Shown: positions 8,846 through 17,444 of the stretch, one piece after another
How positions within the stretch are numbered: position 1 is the stretch's first letter
Layout of the letters: each line of letters begins with the position of its first letter
DNA from: Chloroflexota bacterium
Lineage (GTDB): Bacteria > Chloroflexota > Anaerolineae > JAAYZQ01
Direction of reading: 5' to 3'
NCBI GenBank assembly: GCA_018606645.1
Contig: JAGVRI010000002.1
Location: forward strand, 124,001-188,000
DNA length: 64,000 nucleotides
Made by a program: the position numbers and the translations under genes
Notes under the pieces: model-generated
Told to the model about the DNA's origin: nothing
What the model saw: only the letters and a program-made list of their open reading frames with translations
Database searches by the model: none

Positions 8846-11287
8846 ATGAAGAGAACACGTTTCGCGCTACTGGCCCTATTGGTGGTCGCCAGCCTGTTTG
8901 TGGCTTCCTGCCAGCCGACTCCGACACCGGTGGCGCCCACAGCACCGCCCTCGCAGCCGACTCAACCCCCAGCCGAGGCAACCAAGGCAGAGGTGGTTCC
9001 GACCGAGGTCAAGGAAGAGGCTGTGGCTGGCACGGTGACGTTGTGGCACGCCTGGAAGGAGAATGAGATCGCTTCGTTGAACGAGGTGATCGCCGCGTTC
9101 CAGGCCAAGTACCCGGATGTCCAGTTCAACGTCCTCTATGTGCCCTTTGACGACCTGCGCGGCAAGTTCGAGACGGCAGCCGCCACCGGCGGAGGCCCCA
9201 CCGTCCTCATCGGGGCAGCCGACTGGGGCCCGGCCCTCTTTGACGCCGAACTGATCGCCGACATTTACCCCTTTACCAACGCTCCATTCCTGGCATCGAT
9301 CAATGCGGCGGCGTTGGGGGCGGTCAAGTACAAGGGGGCGCTGATCGGCCTGCCGCAGACGATCAAGGGGGTGGTGATGTACCGCAACACGGCCATCATC
9401 CCCGAGGCGCCGGCCACCTGGGAGGACCTGGTGGCGGCGGCCAAGGCGGCCACCCAGGGAGATGTCGTCGGCGCCGATCTGGAGCGGGGCTTCTTCTTCT
9501 CGGCGGCCCATCTGAACGGCATTGGTGGGCAGTTGATGGACAAGGATGGCAACCCGCTGTTCAACGATGAGAAGGGGGTGGAGTGGCTGAAGCTGCTGAA
9601 CTCGTTCAGCGAGGCGGGGCCGACGGAGTATTACACCGACAATGATGTGAACCTGTTCAAGGCAGGCAAGGCGGGGATCATCATTGACGGGACATGGAAC
9701 ATGGCGGGCCTGGCCGAGGCGATTGGCGCCGACAAACTGGCGATCGACCCGTGGCCGAGCTATGGTGGGGGGCATCTGTCGGGCTATGTGCAGACGGAGA
9801 ACATCTATCTGGGGGCGAACGCGACGGGAGACGATCAGAGGGCGGCGTGGAAGTTCATGGAGTTCTTCCTGTCGCCGGAGGCCCAGGCGTTGTTGGCCGA
9901 CCCGACCAAGGCGGGTCATATCCCATCGGTGGCCGGGGTGGACGTGGCCGACCCCTTGATGTTGCAGGCGGTGAAGGCGTTTGAGCTGGGGACGGCGTTC
10001 CCGGTGATTCCGGAGATGGGGGCTTACTGGGGGCCGATGGATACCGCTCTGAAGTCGGTGTTTGATGAGGGAGCCGACCCGGCTTCTGCCCTGCAGATGG
10101 CGGATAACTCGATCCGGGCTGGAGTGGCCACGATCAAGGGCCAGGCGCCAGTGGAAGAACCGGTGGCTGGCACGGTGACGTTGTGGCACGCCTGGAAGGA
10201 GAATGAGATCGCTTCGTTGAACGAGGTGATCGCCGCATTCCAGGCCAAGTACCCGGATGTCCAGTTCAATGTCCTCTACGTGCCCTTTGACGACCTGCGC
10301 GGCAAGTTCGAGACGGCAGCCGCCACCGGCGGAGGCCCCACCGTCCTCATCGGGGCAGCCGACTGGGGCCCGGCCCTCTTTGACGCCGAACTGATCGCCG
10401 ACATTTACCCCTTTACCAACGCTCCATTCCTGGCATCGATCAATGCGGCGGCGTTGGGGGCGGTCAAGTACAAGGGGGCGCTGATCGGCCTGCCGCAGAC
10501 GATCAAGGGGGTGGTGATGTACCGCAACACGGCCATCATCCCCGAGGCGCCGGCCACCTGGGAGGACCTGGTGGCGGCGGCCAAGGCGGCCACCCAGGGA
10601 GATGTCGTCGGCGCCGATCTGGAGCGGGGCTTCTTCTTCTCGGCGGCCCATCTGAACGGCATTGGTGGGCAGTTGATGGACAAGGATGGCAACCCGCTGT
10701 TCAACGATGAGAAGGGGGTGGAGTGGCTGAAGCTGCTGAACTCGTTCAGCGAGGCGGGGCCGACGGAGTATTACACCGACAATGATGTGAACCTGTTCAA
10801 GGCAGGCAAGGCGGGGATCATCATTGACGGGACATGGAACATGGCGGGCCTGGCCGAGGCGATTGGCGCCGACAAACTGGCGATCGACCCGTGGCCGAGC
10901 TATGGTGGGGGGCATCTGTCGGGCTATGTGCAGACGGAGAACATCTATCTGGGGGCGAACGCGACGGGAGACGATCAGAGGGCGGCGTGGAAGTTCATGG
11001 AGTTCTTCCTGTCGCCGGAGGCCCAGGCGTTGCTGGCCGACCCGACCAAGGCGGGTCATATCCCATCGGTGATGGAAGTGAAGGTCACCGACCCCTTGAT
11101 GTTGCAGGCGGTGAAGGCGTTTGAGCTGGGGACGGCGTTCCCGGTGATTCCGGAGATGGGGGCTTACTGGGGGCCGATGGACACCGCTCTGAAGTCGGTG
11201 TTTGATGAGGGAGCCGACCCGGCGGCTGCGCTGCAGACAGCCTTTGACAGCATTACCGCAGGTATCAAAGAGATCCGCGGGCAATAG
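8846..11287 (+). CDS. Tandem two-domain sugar ABC transporter substrate-binding lipoprotein
   Basis: Signal MKRTRFALLALLVVASLFVASC (lipobox) then two near-identical ~380-aa extracellular solute-binding domains; RBS aggagga. Confidence 0.9.
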   Translation: MKRTRFALLALLVVASLFVASCQPTPTPVAPTAPPSQPTQPPAEATKAEVVPTEVKEEAVAGTVTLWHAWKENEIASLNEVIAAFQAKYPDVQFNVLYVPFDDLRGKFETAAATGGGPTVLIGAADWGPALFDAELIADIYPFTNAPFLASINAAALGAVKYKGALIGLPQTIKGVVMYRNTAIIPEAPATWEDLVAAAKAATQGDVVGADLERGFFFSAAHLNGIGGQLMDKDGNPLFNDEKGVEWLKLLNSFSEAGPTEYYTDNDVNLFKAGKAGIIIDGTWNMAGLAEAIGADKLAIDPWPSYGGGHLSGYVQTENIYLGANATGDDQRAAWKFMEFFLSPEAQALLADPTKAGHIPSVAGVDVADPLMLQAVKAFELGTAFPVIPEMGAYWGPMDTALKSVFDEGADPASALQMADNSIRAGVATIKGQAPVEEPVAGTVTLWHAWKENEIASLNEVIAAFQAKYPDVQFNVLYVPFDDLRGKFETAAATGGGPTVLIGAADWGPALFDAELIADIYPFTNAPFLASINAAALGAVKYKGALIGLPQTIKGVVMYRNTAIIPEAPATWEDLVAAAKAATQGDVVGADLERGFFFSAAHLNGIGGQLMDKDGNPLFNDEKGVEWLKLLNSFSEAGPTEYYTDNDVNLFKAGKAGIIIDGTWNMAGLAEAIGADKLAIDPWPSYGGGHLSGYVQTENIYLGANATGDDQRAAWKFMEFFLSPEAQALLADPTKAGHIPSVMEVKVTDPLMLQAVKAFELGTAFPVIPEMGAYWGPMDTALKSVFDEGADPAAALQTAFDSITAGIKEIRGQ
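9023..11223 (+). repeat. In-frame direct tandem repeat, period 1140 bp (9023-10083 and 10163-11223)
   Basis: 14 differences over ~1061 bp by direct comparison; 9140-9892 identical to 10280-11032. Confidence 0.97.
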
Positions 11288-11310
11288 CCCGACCCGATCG
11301 GCACAAGCGG

Positions 11311-11344
11311 AACGCAGGCAAGGGTTGATTCCCTTGCCTGCGTT
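11311..11344 (+). promoter_or_regulatory. Perfect 14-bp intercistronic hairpin between binding-protein and permease genes
   Basis: AACGCAGGCAAGGG-TTGATT-CCCTTGCCTGCGTT. Confidence 0.75.
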
Positions 11345-11408
11345 GGCAAACCGGTCGAATCTTGGTCCGAGCCCCATTGACAGAATTCTGAGAATCAGGA
11401 GGTGACTT

Positions 11409-12464
11409 GTGGCGGTTGCTGAAATGACCGGTCGCATTCCAGGTCAACCACCGGGCAGGTGGGCGGTCTGGAAGAAACGTCTGAAAGAGTCGCGCACCCC
11501 GTGGTTGTACATCCTTCCCTCCGGTTTAGTCATGCTCTTTATCACCTTCCTGCCCCAACTCTATCAGGTCTATATGTCGTTTACCGATTATCGGGTCAAA
11601 CACCTGCGCTTTATCTTGTGGGACCGCACCACCTGGGACAAGTATGCCCCGCCCTTTGTGGCGCTGGAAAACTATATCAAGATCCTGTCCAACAAATTGC
11701 CCATCGAGAACTATGATTTCTGGCGGTTGCTCCTGTTCAACATCACCTGGACGGTGACCAATGTCGTGTTTCACGTGGTGTTGGGGGTGGCGATTGCCTT
11801 GGCCCTCAACAGCAAGAACCTGGTCGGCCGTCGCATCTACCGGGTGTTCTATGTGTTGCCCTGGGCGATCCCTGGCTATATCGCCGCCCTGACCTGGCGG
11901 AATATCTATGACCCTCGCTTCGGTGCCTTGAACCTGGGGCTGGCCAAACTGAACGCCTGGTTGGGCACCAGCTTTCCCACCAACACGCGCTGGCTGCTCG
12001 AGACGACCCCACCGATCGGCGGGCCGCTCAGTTTCCTGCCGCTGGCTTTCTACTGCGTGCTGCTGGCCAACATCTGGCTGGGATGGCCGTTCATGATGGT
12101 CGTCGCCACCGGGGCCTTGCAGGCCATCCCGGCTGAGTTGTACGAGGCAGCCGACATTGACGGCGCAAGCGGCTGGCAGAAGCTGTGGAAGATCACCGTC
12201 CCCCTGATCCGCCCGGCCATGGTGCCGGCCATCATGTTGGGCACCATCTGGACCTTCAATCAGTTCAACGTCATCTACTTTATCTCGGAAGGAGGCCCCT
12301 TTGGACGGACCGAAATCCTCATCACGCAGGCGTTCAAACTGGTCTATAACCACCGGCTATATGGCGTAGCGGCGGCGTTCAGCATCGTCGTCTTTTTTGT
12401 GCTGCTGATCATCACCCTGATCCAGAACCGGGTGACGCGGGCGACGGAGGCCTACTATGTCTAG
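11409..12464 (+). CDS. Sugar ABC transporter permease (MalF/UgpA type)
   Basis: Multi-pass; EAADIDGASGWQKLWKITVPLIRPAMVPAIM EAA loop; GTG start. Confidence 0.9.
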   Translation: MAVAEMTGRIPGQPPGRWAVWKKRLKESRTPWLYILPSGLVMLFITFLPQLYQVYMSFTDYRVKHLRFILWDRTTWDKYAPPFVALENYIKILSNKLPIENYDFWRLLLFNITWTVTNVVFHVVLGVAIALALNSKNLVGRRIYRVFYVLPWAIPGYIAALTWRNIYDPRFGALNLGLAKLNAWLGTSFPTNTRWLLETTPPIGGPLSFLPLAFYCVLLANIWLGWPFMMVVATGALQAIPAELYEAADIDGASGWQKLWKITVPLIRPAMVPAIMLGTIWTFNQFNVIYFISEGGPFGRTEILITQAFKLVYNHRLYGVAAAFSIVVFFVLLIITLIQNRVTRATEAYYV

Positions 12465-13362
12465 AAGGCAAAAAGAGGTCCTGAAACAGATCGGCCTGCA
12501 ACTCTTTCTCCTCACCGTCCTGGCCATTGTCCTGTTGCCCCTGTTGTGGGTCTTTTCCATGGCGCTGGACCCGCGCAACATTGACAAGCCACTGGAGCTG
12601 ACCATCATCCCGCCTGGGGCCTCGTTCGCCGCCTTCCGCCGGGTACTGATCGAACCGTACGGGTTGCTGTGCAAGAACCCGAGCGATCGCTCGACCTGCA
12701 TGACCTTTCTCCTGCTGCTGAAAAACAGCCTCATCGTGGCGCTGGGGACAAGCATTATTGCCGTGATCCTGGGCTCTTCGGCGGCCTATGCCTTCTCGCG
12801 CTTTCAGTTCATTGCCCGTCAGGCCGGCATGCTGGCTTTTGTCGTCTTGTTAATGTTGCCTTCGTCCGCGACGCTGGCGCCTCTCTACGTGTTACTGAGC
12901 CAGATCCGGGTGCCAGGCGGGAGTGAATCGTTGCGCACCACCCTGGGCGGGCTGATGCTGGCCTACGGCTCCAGCGCGTTGCCCTTTGCCATCTGGAACC
13001 TGAAAGGCTATTTTGACACCGTGCCCAAGGAACTGGAGGAGGCGGCCATCATTGACGGCGCTTCCATCGTCCAGACCTTTATGCGGATTATCATGCCGCT
13101 TTCGGTCCCGGCCCTGGCGGTGACGGTCCTCTTCTCCTTCATGACCGGTTGGACCGAGTTCATCCTGGCCTGGACCTTTCTGGAGGACCCGTCGCGCTTT
13201 ACCCTGGCCATGGCCTTGCGTTCGATGCAGGGGCAGTTTGCTACGCCCTGGTCCGACTTTTCGGCCCTGTCCATCCTGATGAGCATCCCGATCATTGTCC
13301 TGTTCTTCCTCTTGCAGCGCTATCTGGTCTCCGGCCTGGCCGTCGGTGGGGTGAAGGGCTAA
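12457..13362 (+). CDS. Sugar ABC transporter permease (MalG type)
   Basis: EEAAIIDGASIVQTFMRIIMPLSVPALAV; overlaps preceding gene. Confidence 0.9.
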   Translation: MSRRQKEVLKQIGLQLFLLTVLAIVLLPLLWVFSMALDPRNIDKPLELTIIPPGASFAAFRRVLIEPYGLLCKNPSDRSTCMTFLLLLKNSLIVALGTSIIAVILGSSAAYAFSRFQFIARQAGMLAFVVLLMLPSSATLAPLYVLLSQIRVPGGSESLRTTLGGLMLAYGSSALPFAIWNLKGYFDTVPKELEEAAIIDGASIVQTFMRIIMPLSVPALAVTVLFSFMTGWTEFILAWTFLEDPSRFTLAMALRSMQGQFATPWSDFSALSILMSIPIIVLFFLLQRYLVSGLAVGGVKG

Positions 13363-13443
13363 ACCGAACAGGGGGCGGAAACGCGCAGAAGAGCTAAAAG
13401 GACTGTCTGGCCAAGAACGACCCACCCGGGCTTCGGGCGCGGT

Positions 13444-15180
13444 TTGCAACGGTTCGGGGTGGCCCTAGCGCTCGTTCTGCTGTTGATCGGCTGCCGGACG
13501 AGGCGGCTGCCCCCGGCACCCTCCACATCGGTGGAGACAGGGGTTGCGCCCACCGTTGCCTCTCCCTCGGCCTCGGCCAGCGAGCTTGCGCCATCGCCCG
13601 ACCGGTCCCCCACGCCCTCTATCTCGGCTCCCACGGCAACCCAACCGCCCTTCCCGTCTGCTACCCCGCGCGCGGCTATTGACACTCCCGACTGGTTTGC
13701 CGATGCGGTCCTGTACGAGATCATGGTCCGCAGTTTCTACGACCAGGATGGGGATGGGATCGGCGACCTGTCCGGGCTCACGGCCCGCTTGGACTATATC
13801 CAGGAGTTGGGTGCCACCGCCCTGTGGCTCACTCCGATCCATCCCTCGCCCAGCTACCACGGCTATGATGTGACCGACCATTTTGCTGTCCATCCAGAGC
13901 TGGGCTCGCTGTCGCAGATGATCGCCCTGGTCGAGGCAGCTCATCAGCGTGGGATGCGAGTCCTGATGGACCTGGTCGTCCATCACACCGCCGACGAACA
14001 CCCCTTTTTTCAGGATGCCTGGGGCAATCCCAACTCTGAGTATGCCGACTGGTATCTGTGGACTAACCCGGATCACACCGCCTACCATGCCTTTGCCGGC
14101 TCGAAACATATGCCCAAGCTGAACCACGACAACCCGGAGGTGGTGGCCTATGTGCTGGAGATCGCCCGCTTCTGGATGGACCTGGACGGCGATGGCGATC
14201 ATGGGGATGGGGTGGATGGCTTTCGGTGCGATGTGGCCAAAGAGGTGCCGTTGACCACCTGGCAGACGTTGCGGGCCGAGATGCGCCGCCTCAATCCCGA
14301 TGCCTTGTTACTGGGCGAGGTGTGGGACGAGAATGTCCGGAACCTGGCCCGCTGGTACGAGGGCGCCTTTGATGCCTTGTTCGATTTTCCTCTCTATGGT
14401 GACCTGGCCGGGGATCCGGACGTAAGTCAGGACAGCCTTCTGGCCGGCGTCCAGAGTCCGGACCTGCTGACGATTACCCTTCTCGGCGAGGAGAAGCTCT
14501 TGCCCGCCGGGTATGAGATCGTGCGGTTTGTCAACAACCACGATACAAACCGGGTGATGTCGGAGGTGGGGGGAGACCCGGCCCGCGCCCGACTGGCGGC
14601 GATGGTGTTGCTTACCTTACCGGGAACGCCGATGATTTACTATGGCGAAGAGATCGGAATGCGCGGCGAAAAGGGGAAGGGGAATCCCTATTGGGATGAA
14701 TACCGGCGGGAGCCGATGGATTGGTATGCGGCGGAATCGGGTCCAGGGATGGCCACCTGGTTCAAACCCGCCGACCGATTCAATGCCTCGGCGGATGGGA
14801 TTTCGGTCGAAGAGCAGGCGGGGGTGGCTGGATCGTTGCTGGAACATTACCGGGCGCTGGTCGCCTTGCGCCACGCCCATCCTGCGCTGCGCAGCGGGAG
14901 TTTTGCGCCGGTTCCGGTCGCCGGGGCCGATTCTGTGTACGCCTATGTTCGGCACGCGCCGCCCACCGATCATTCGGTCGAGGAATGGTTCCTGGTGGTG
15001 TTGAACTTTGGCCCGGAAGCGTCTCGGGTAGAGCTTGAACCGGACCTCGGCGAAGTCGGTCCGTTGGCGGCCGTGGATGCGTTGACCGGGGCGTCCTGGC
15101 CGGAGGTGCGGGCCGGCGCGCCGTACCCTGTGGAATTGGCCCCGGCCAGTGGTGTGATCCTGCAACTGAGCCGGCCGTAA
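13444..15180 (+). CDS. GH13 alpha-amylase family lipoprotein
   Basis: LLIGC lipobox; DLVVHHTADEHPFF, DGFRCDVAKEVP, LLGEVWDE, FVNNHDTNR GH13 motifs; TTG start. Confidence 0.9.
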   Translation: MQRFGVALALVLLLIGCRTRRLPPAPSTSVETGVAPTVASPSASASELAPSPDRSPTPSISAPTATQPPFPSATPRAAIDTPDWFADAVLYEIMVRSFYDQDGDGIGDLSGLTARLDYIQELGATALWLTPIHPSPSYHGYDVTDHFAVHPELGSLSQMIALVEAAHQRGMRVLMDLVVHHTADEHPFFQDAWGNPNSEYADWYLWTNPDHTAYHAFAGSKHMPKLNHDNPEVVAYVLEIARFWMDLDGDGDHGDGVDGFRCDVAKEVPLTTWQTLRAEMRRLNPDALLLGEVWDENVRNLARWYEGAFDALFDFPLYGDLAGDPDVSQDSLLAGVQSPDLLTITLLGEEKLLPAGYEIVRFVNNHDTNRVMSEVGGDPARARLAAMVLLTLPGTPMIYYGEEIGMRGEKGKGNPYWDEYRREPMDWYAAESGPGMATWFKPADRFNASADGISVEEQAGVAGSLLEHYRALVALRHAHPALRSGSFAPVPVAGADSVYAYVRHAPPTDHSVEEWFLVVLNFGPEASRVELEPDLGEVGPLAAVDALTGASWPEVRAGAPYPVELAPASGVILQLSRP

Positions 15181-15235
15181 CCCTCGCAAGACCTCAAGGC
15201 GTGCCTGTCGCGATCTGTGCGAGCGACGCCGACCA

Positions 15236-15796
15236 TCAGTCGCTTGCCGGTGCACGAGTCCGGAAGAAGCAGAGCAGGGTGCTCCCATACCGGCGCTGAT
15301 CGACCAGACCCAGGGTTGCCAGTACAAGCGCCGTCCATTCCTTGGGAAAGATCTGGACAACGACCATGCCGTGAGGGTCGAGCCAGCCGGGATAAGATTC
15401 CAGGCTGAGCAGCGCTTTGCTCCACAGACCCTGGTATTGGGGCGGGGCAATGTAGATCAGATCAAACGGTTCCGGCTCTCGTTTGAGGTAAGCAAAGGCG
15501 TCGGCCTGAACGATGGACGCTGCCGCTTCCAGCCCGGTGCGTTGCAGGTTAGAGCGGATGGTGGCGATGGCCTTTGGGTGATTGTCGACAAAGACGGCGC
15601 GTTGAGCGCCTCGGCTGAGGGCCTCAATGCCAACGCTGCCGGTGCCGGCAAAGAGATCGAGGACGCGGGCGCCGACGATACTCTCGCCCAGGATGTCGAA
15701 CAGGGCTTCCTTGACCCGATCCGAGATCGGGCGGGTGCTGGTGCCGGGGACCGATTGCAATCGGATGCCTCTGGCGCTGCCGGCAATGACGCGCAT
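15236..15796 (-). CDS. rsmD: 16S rRNA (guanine966-N2)-methyltransferase RsmD
   Basis: MRVIAGSARGIRL..TRPISDRVKEALFDIL..VLDLFAGTGSVGIEALSRGA. Confidence 0.9.
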   Translation of the reverse strand: MRVIAGSARGIRLQSVPGTSTRPISDRVKEALFDILGESIVGARVLDLFAGTGSVGIEALSRGAQRAVFVDNHPKAIATIRSNLQRTGLEAAASIVQADAFAYLKREPEPFDLIYIAPPQYQGLWSKALLSLESYPGWLDPHGMVVVQIFPKEWTALVLATLGLVDQRRYGSTLLCFFRTRAPASD

Positions 15797-15990
15797 CAGA
15801 CGGGTCTCCTCTTTCCGTAGTCAAACCGGATGTCCGGTGCTGTTTCCTGGAGTATAAACCGATTGTCGAAGGGCGTCAAAGTGGATGGGGGTTGATGCAG
15901 CGAACCCAAACAGGTAACCCCCAGAAAGGCCATACCGCTATCCACTGCGTGCCGGACTTGACAGTAGCCCTAGAAAGGCAAGATTGGCCC

Positions 15991-16018
15991 TTGACAGGCG
16001 TCCAGAGTGTGGTATAAT
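15991..16018 (+). promoter_or_regulatory. Promoter of ROK regulator gene
   Basis: TTGACA-N16-TATAAT, extended TGTGGTATAATGG. Confidence 0.65.
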
Positions 16019-16049
16019 GGACTTTGTAAGTACAATGGACTTTCTAAGT
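16016..16049 (+). promoter_or_regulatory. Candidate autoregulatory operator: two 16-bp direct repeats with internal dyads
   Basis: AATGGACTTTGTAAGT (16016-16031) and AATGGACTTTCTAAGT (16034-16049); each contains ACTT-N3-AAGT. Confidence 0.6.
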
Positions 16050-16068
16050 CATCCGGGGCTTTGGGGGT

Positions 16069-17283
16069 GTGGTGGGTCCTTCAGTGCAAAAGGCCACCCG
16101 CGAACAGACGAAACGCCATAACAGTCGCCTGGTGCTCAAGACGATCTATGACAACGAACCGATCAGCCGGGCCGACATTGCTCGCGTGACCTGGCTTACT
16201 CGCACTACGGTTTCCGGCCTGGTTGGCGACTTGATGCAGCAGGGGCTCGTGGAAGAGATCGGCTGGGGACCCTCCGAAGGGGGCAAGCCGCCTGTTCTGC
16301 TGCGCGTGGTCGATGATTCCCGGCACGTGATCGGGATGGACCTGGCCAGCGACGAATTCCGTGGCGCGGTCGTCAACCTGCGGGGCGAGATCCGACATCG
16401 GTCAAGTCTGCCCCTGCGCAGCCGGGACGGGGAGACTGCCCTCTCGCTTCTCTATGAGCTGGTGGATAACCTGGTGGCTGCCACGGAGAGACCGTTGCTG
16501 GGCATTGGCATTGGCACGCCGGGATTGATCGATCCGATCCAGGGAACCGTGCGCCAGGCAGTCAATCTGGATTGGCAGGACCTCCCGCTGGGTGCGCTGT
16601 TGCGGGAGCGGTATGGCCTGCCGGTGTATGTGGCCAACGACTGCCAGGTGGCGGCCCTGGCCGAATACAACTTTGGCGCGGGGCGGGATACAGGCAGTCT
16701 GGTGGTGATCAAGATCGAGCATGGCGTCGGCGCCGGCATCGTGCTCGATGGACGGCTCTTTCACGGGGACAGTTTTGGCGCTGGTGAGATCGGTCACATT
16801 GGGGTCGTGGAGAGCGGCGAACTTTGTCGTTGCGGTCACCGGGGATGTCTGGAAACCGTAGCCAGCGTCCGGCGTATCCTCCAGCAGGCGCGAGCCATCG
16901 CCCAGAATGATCCGGGGTCCCTGTTGCACCGTTACCGCGCCAACCCGGAAGCGATCTCGATCGATGTCATACGGCAGGCCGTCGAGGAGGGCGACAAAGC
17001 AGCCCGGCGGCTCGTCTGGCGAGCCGGGCGGTTCCTGGGGATGGTCGCTGCCAGCCTGGTGGCGGTGCTCAGCGTCCGGCATATTTTGATTGCCGGAAGT
17101 ATTACCGGTCTGGGAGATACGTTGTTGAATGCGATCCGGGAGGAGATGGTCGGACGCTCGTTGGCGGCGGTGGCAACTCAGACCGAGGTAGCCATGTCGG
17201 CAATGGGACCGGATATCGTCAACCTGGGCGCCTCGGCCCTGGTTCTGACCCATGAACTCGGCCTGTTGTCTGCGCTCACGTAA
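16069..17283 (+). CDS. ROK family transcriptional regulator (N-terminal HTH + ROK domain)
   Basis: ISRADIARVTWLTRTTVSGLVGDLMQQGLVEE HTH; GIGTPGLID; GEIGHIGVVESGELCRCGHRGCLET. Confidence 0.9.
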   Translation: MVGPSVQKATREQTKRHNSRLVLKTIYDNEPISRADIARVTWLTRTTVSGLVGDLMQQGLVEEIGWGPSEGGKPPVLLRVVDDSRHVIGMDLASDEFRGAVVNLRGEIRHRSSLPLRSRDGETALSLLYELVDNLVAATERPLLGIGIGTPGLIDPIQGTVRQAVNLDWQDLPLGALLRERYGLPVYVANDCQVAALAEYNFGAGRDTGSLVVIKIEHGVGAGIVLDGRLFHGDSFGAGEIGHIGVVESGELCRCGHRGCLETVASVRRILQQARAIAQNDPGSLLHRYRANPEAISIDVIRQAVEEGDKAARRLVWRAGRFLGMVAASLVAVLSVRHILIAGSITGLGDTLLNAIREEMVGRSLAAVATQTEVAMSAMGPDIVNLGASALVLTHELGLLSALT

Positions 17284-17444
17284 GAGTAGCCAGGTGCGGC
17301 ACGGAGCGAAAGAAACGGGTCAGCGGTGTTTTTCTAGGAAGGAGGTGAGTGTCCCATAGGCAACCGATACGATTCGCTGGTTGAGTCTGGCTGATTGGGA
17401 GTCGAATGAATTGCCCTACATCTGGACATGCGAGGAGGAGTGCC

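Noticed and set aside
8876-11437. 853-aa ORF antisense to the tandem binding-protein gene
   Set aside because: Shadow ORF from GC-rich codon bias; His/Arg/Pro-rich translation without family motifs; duplicated only because the sense strand is.
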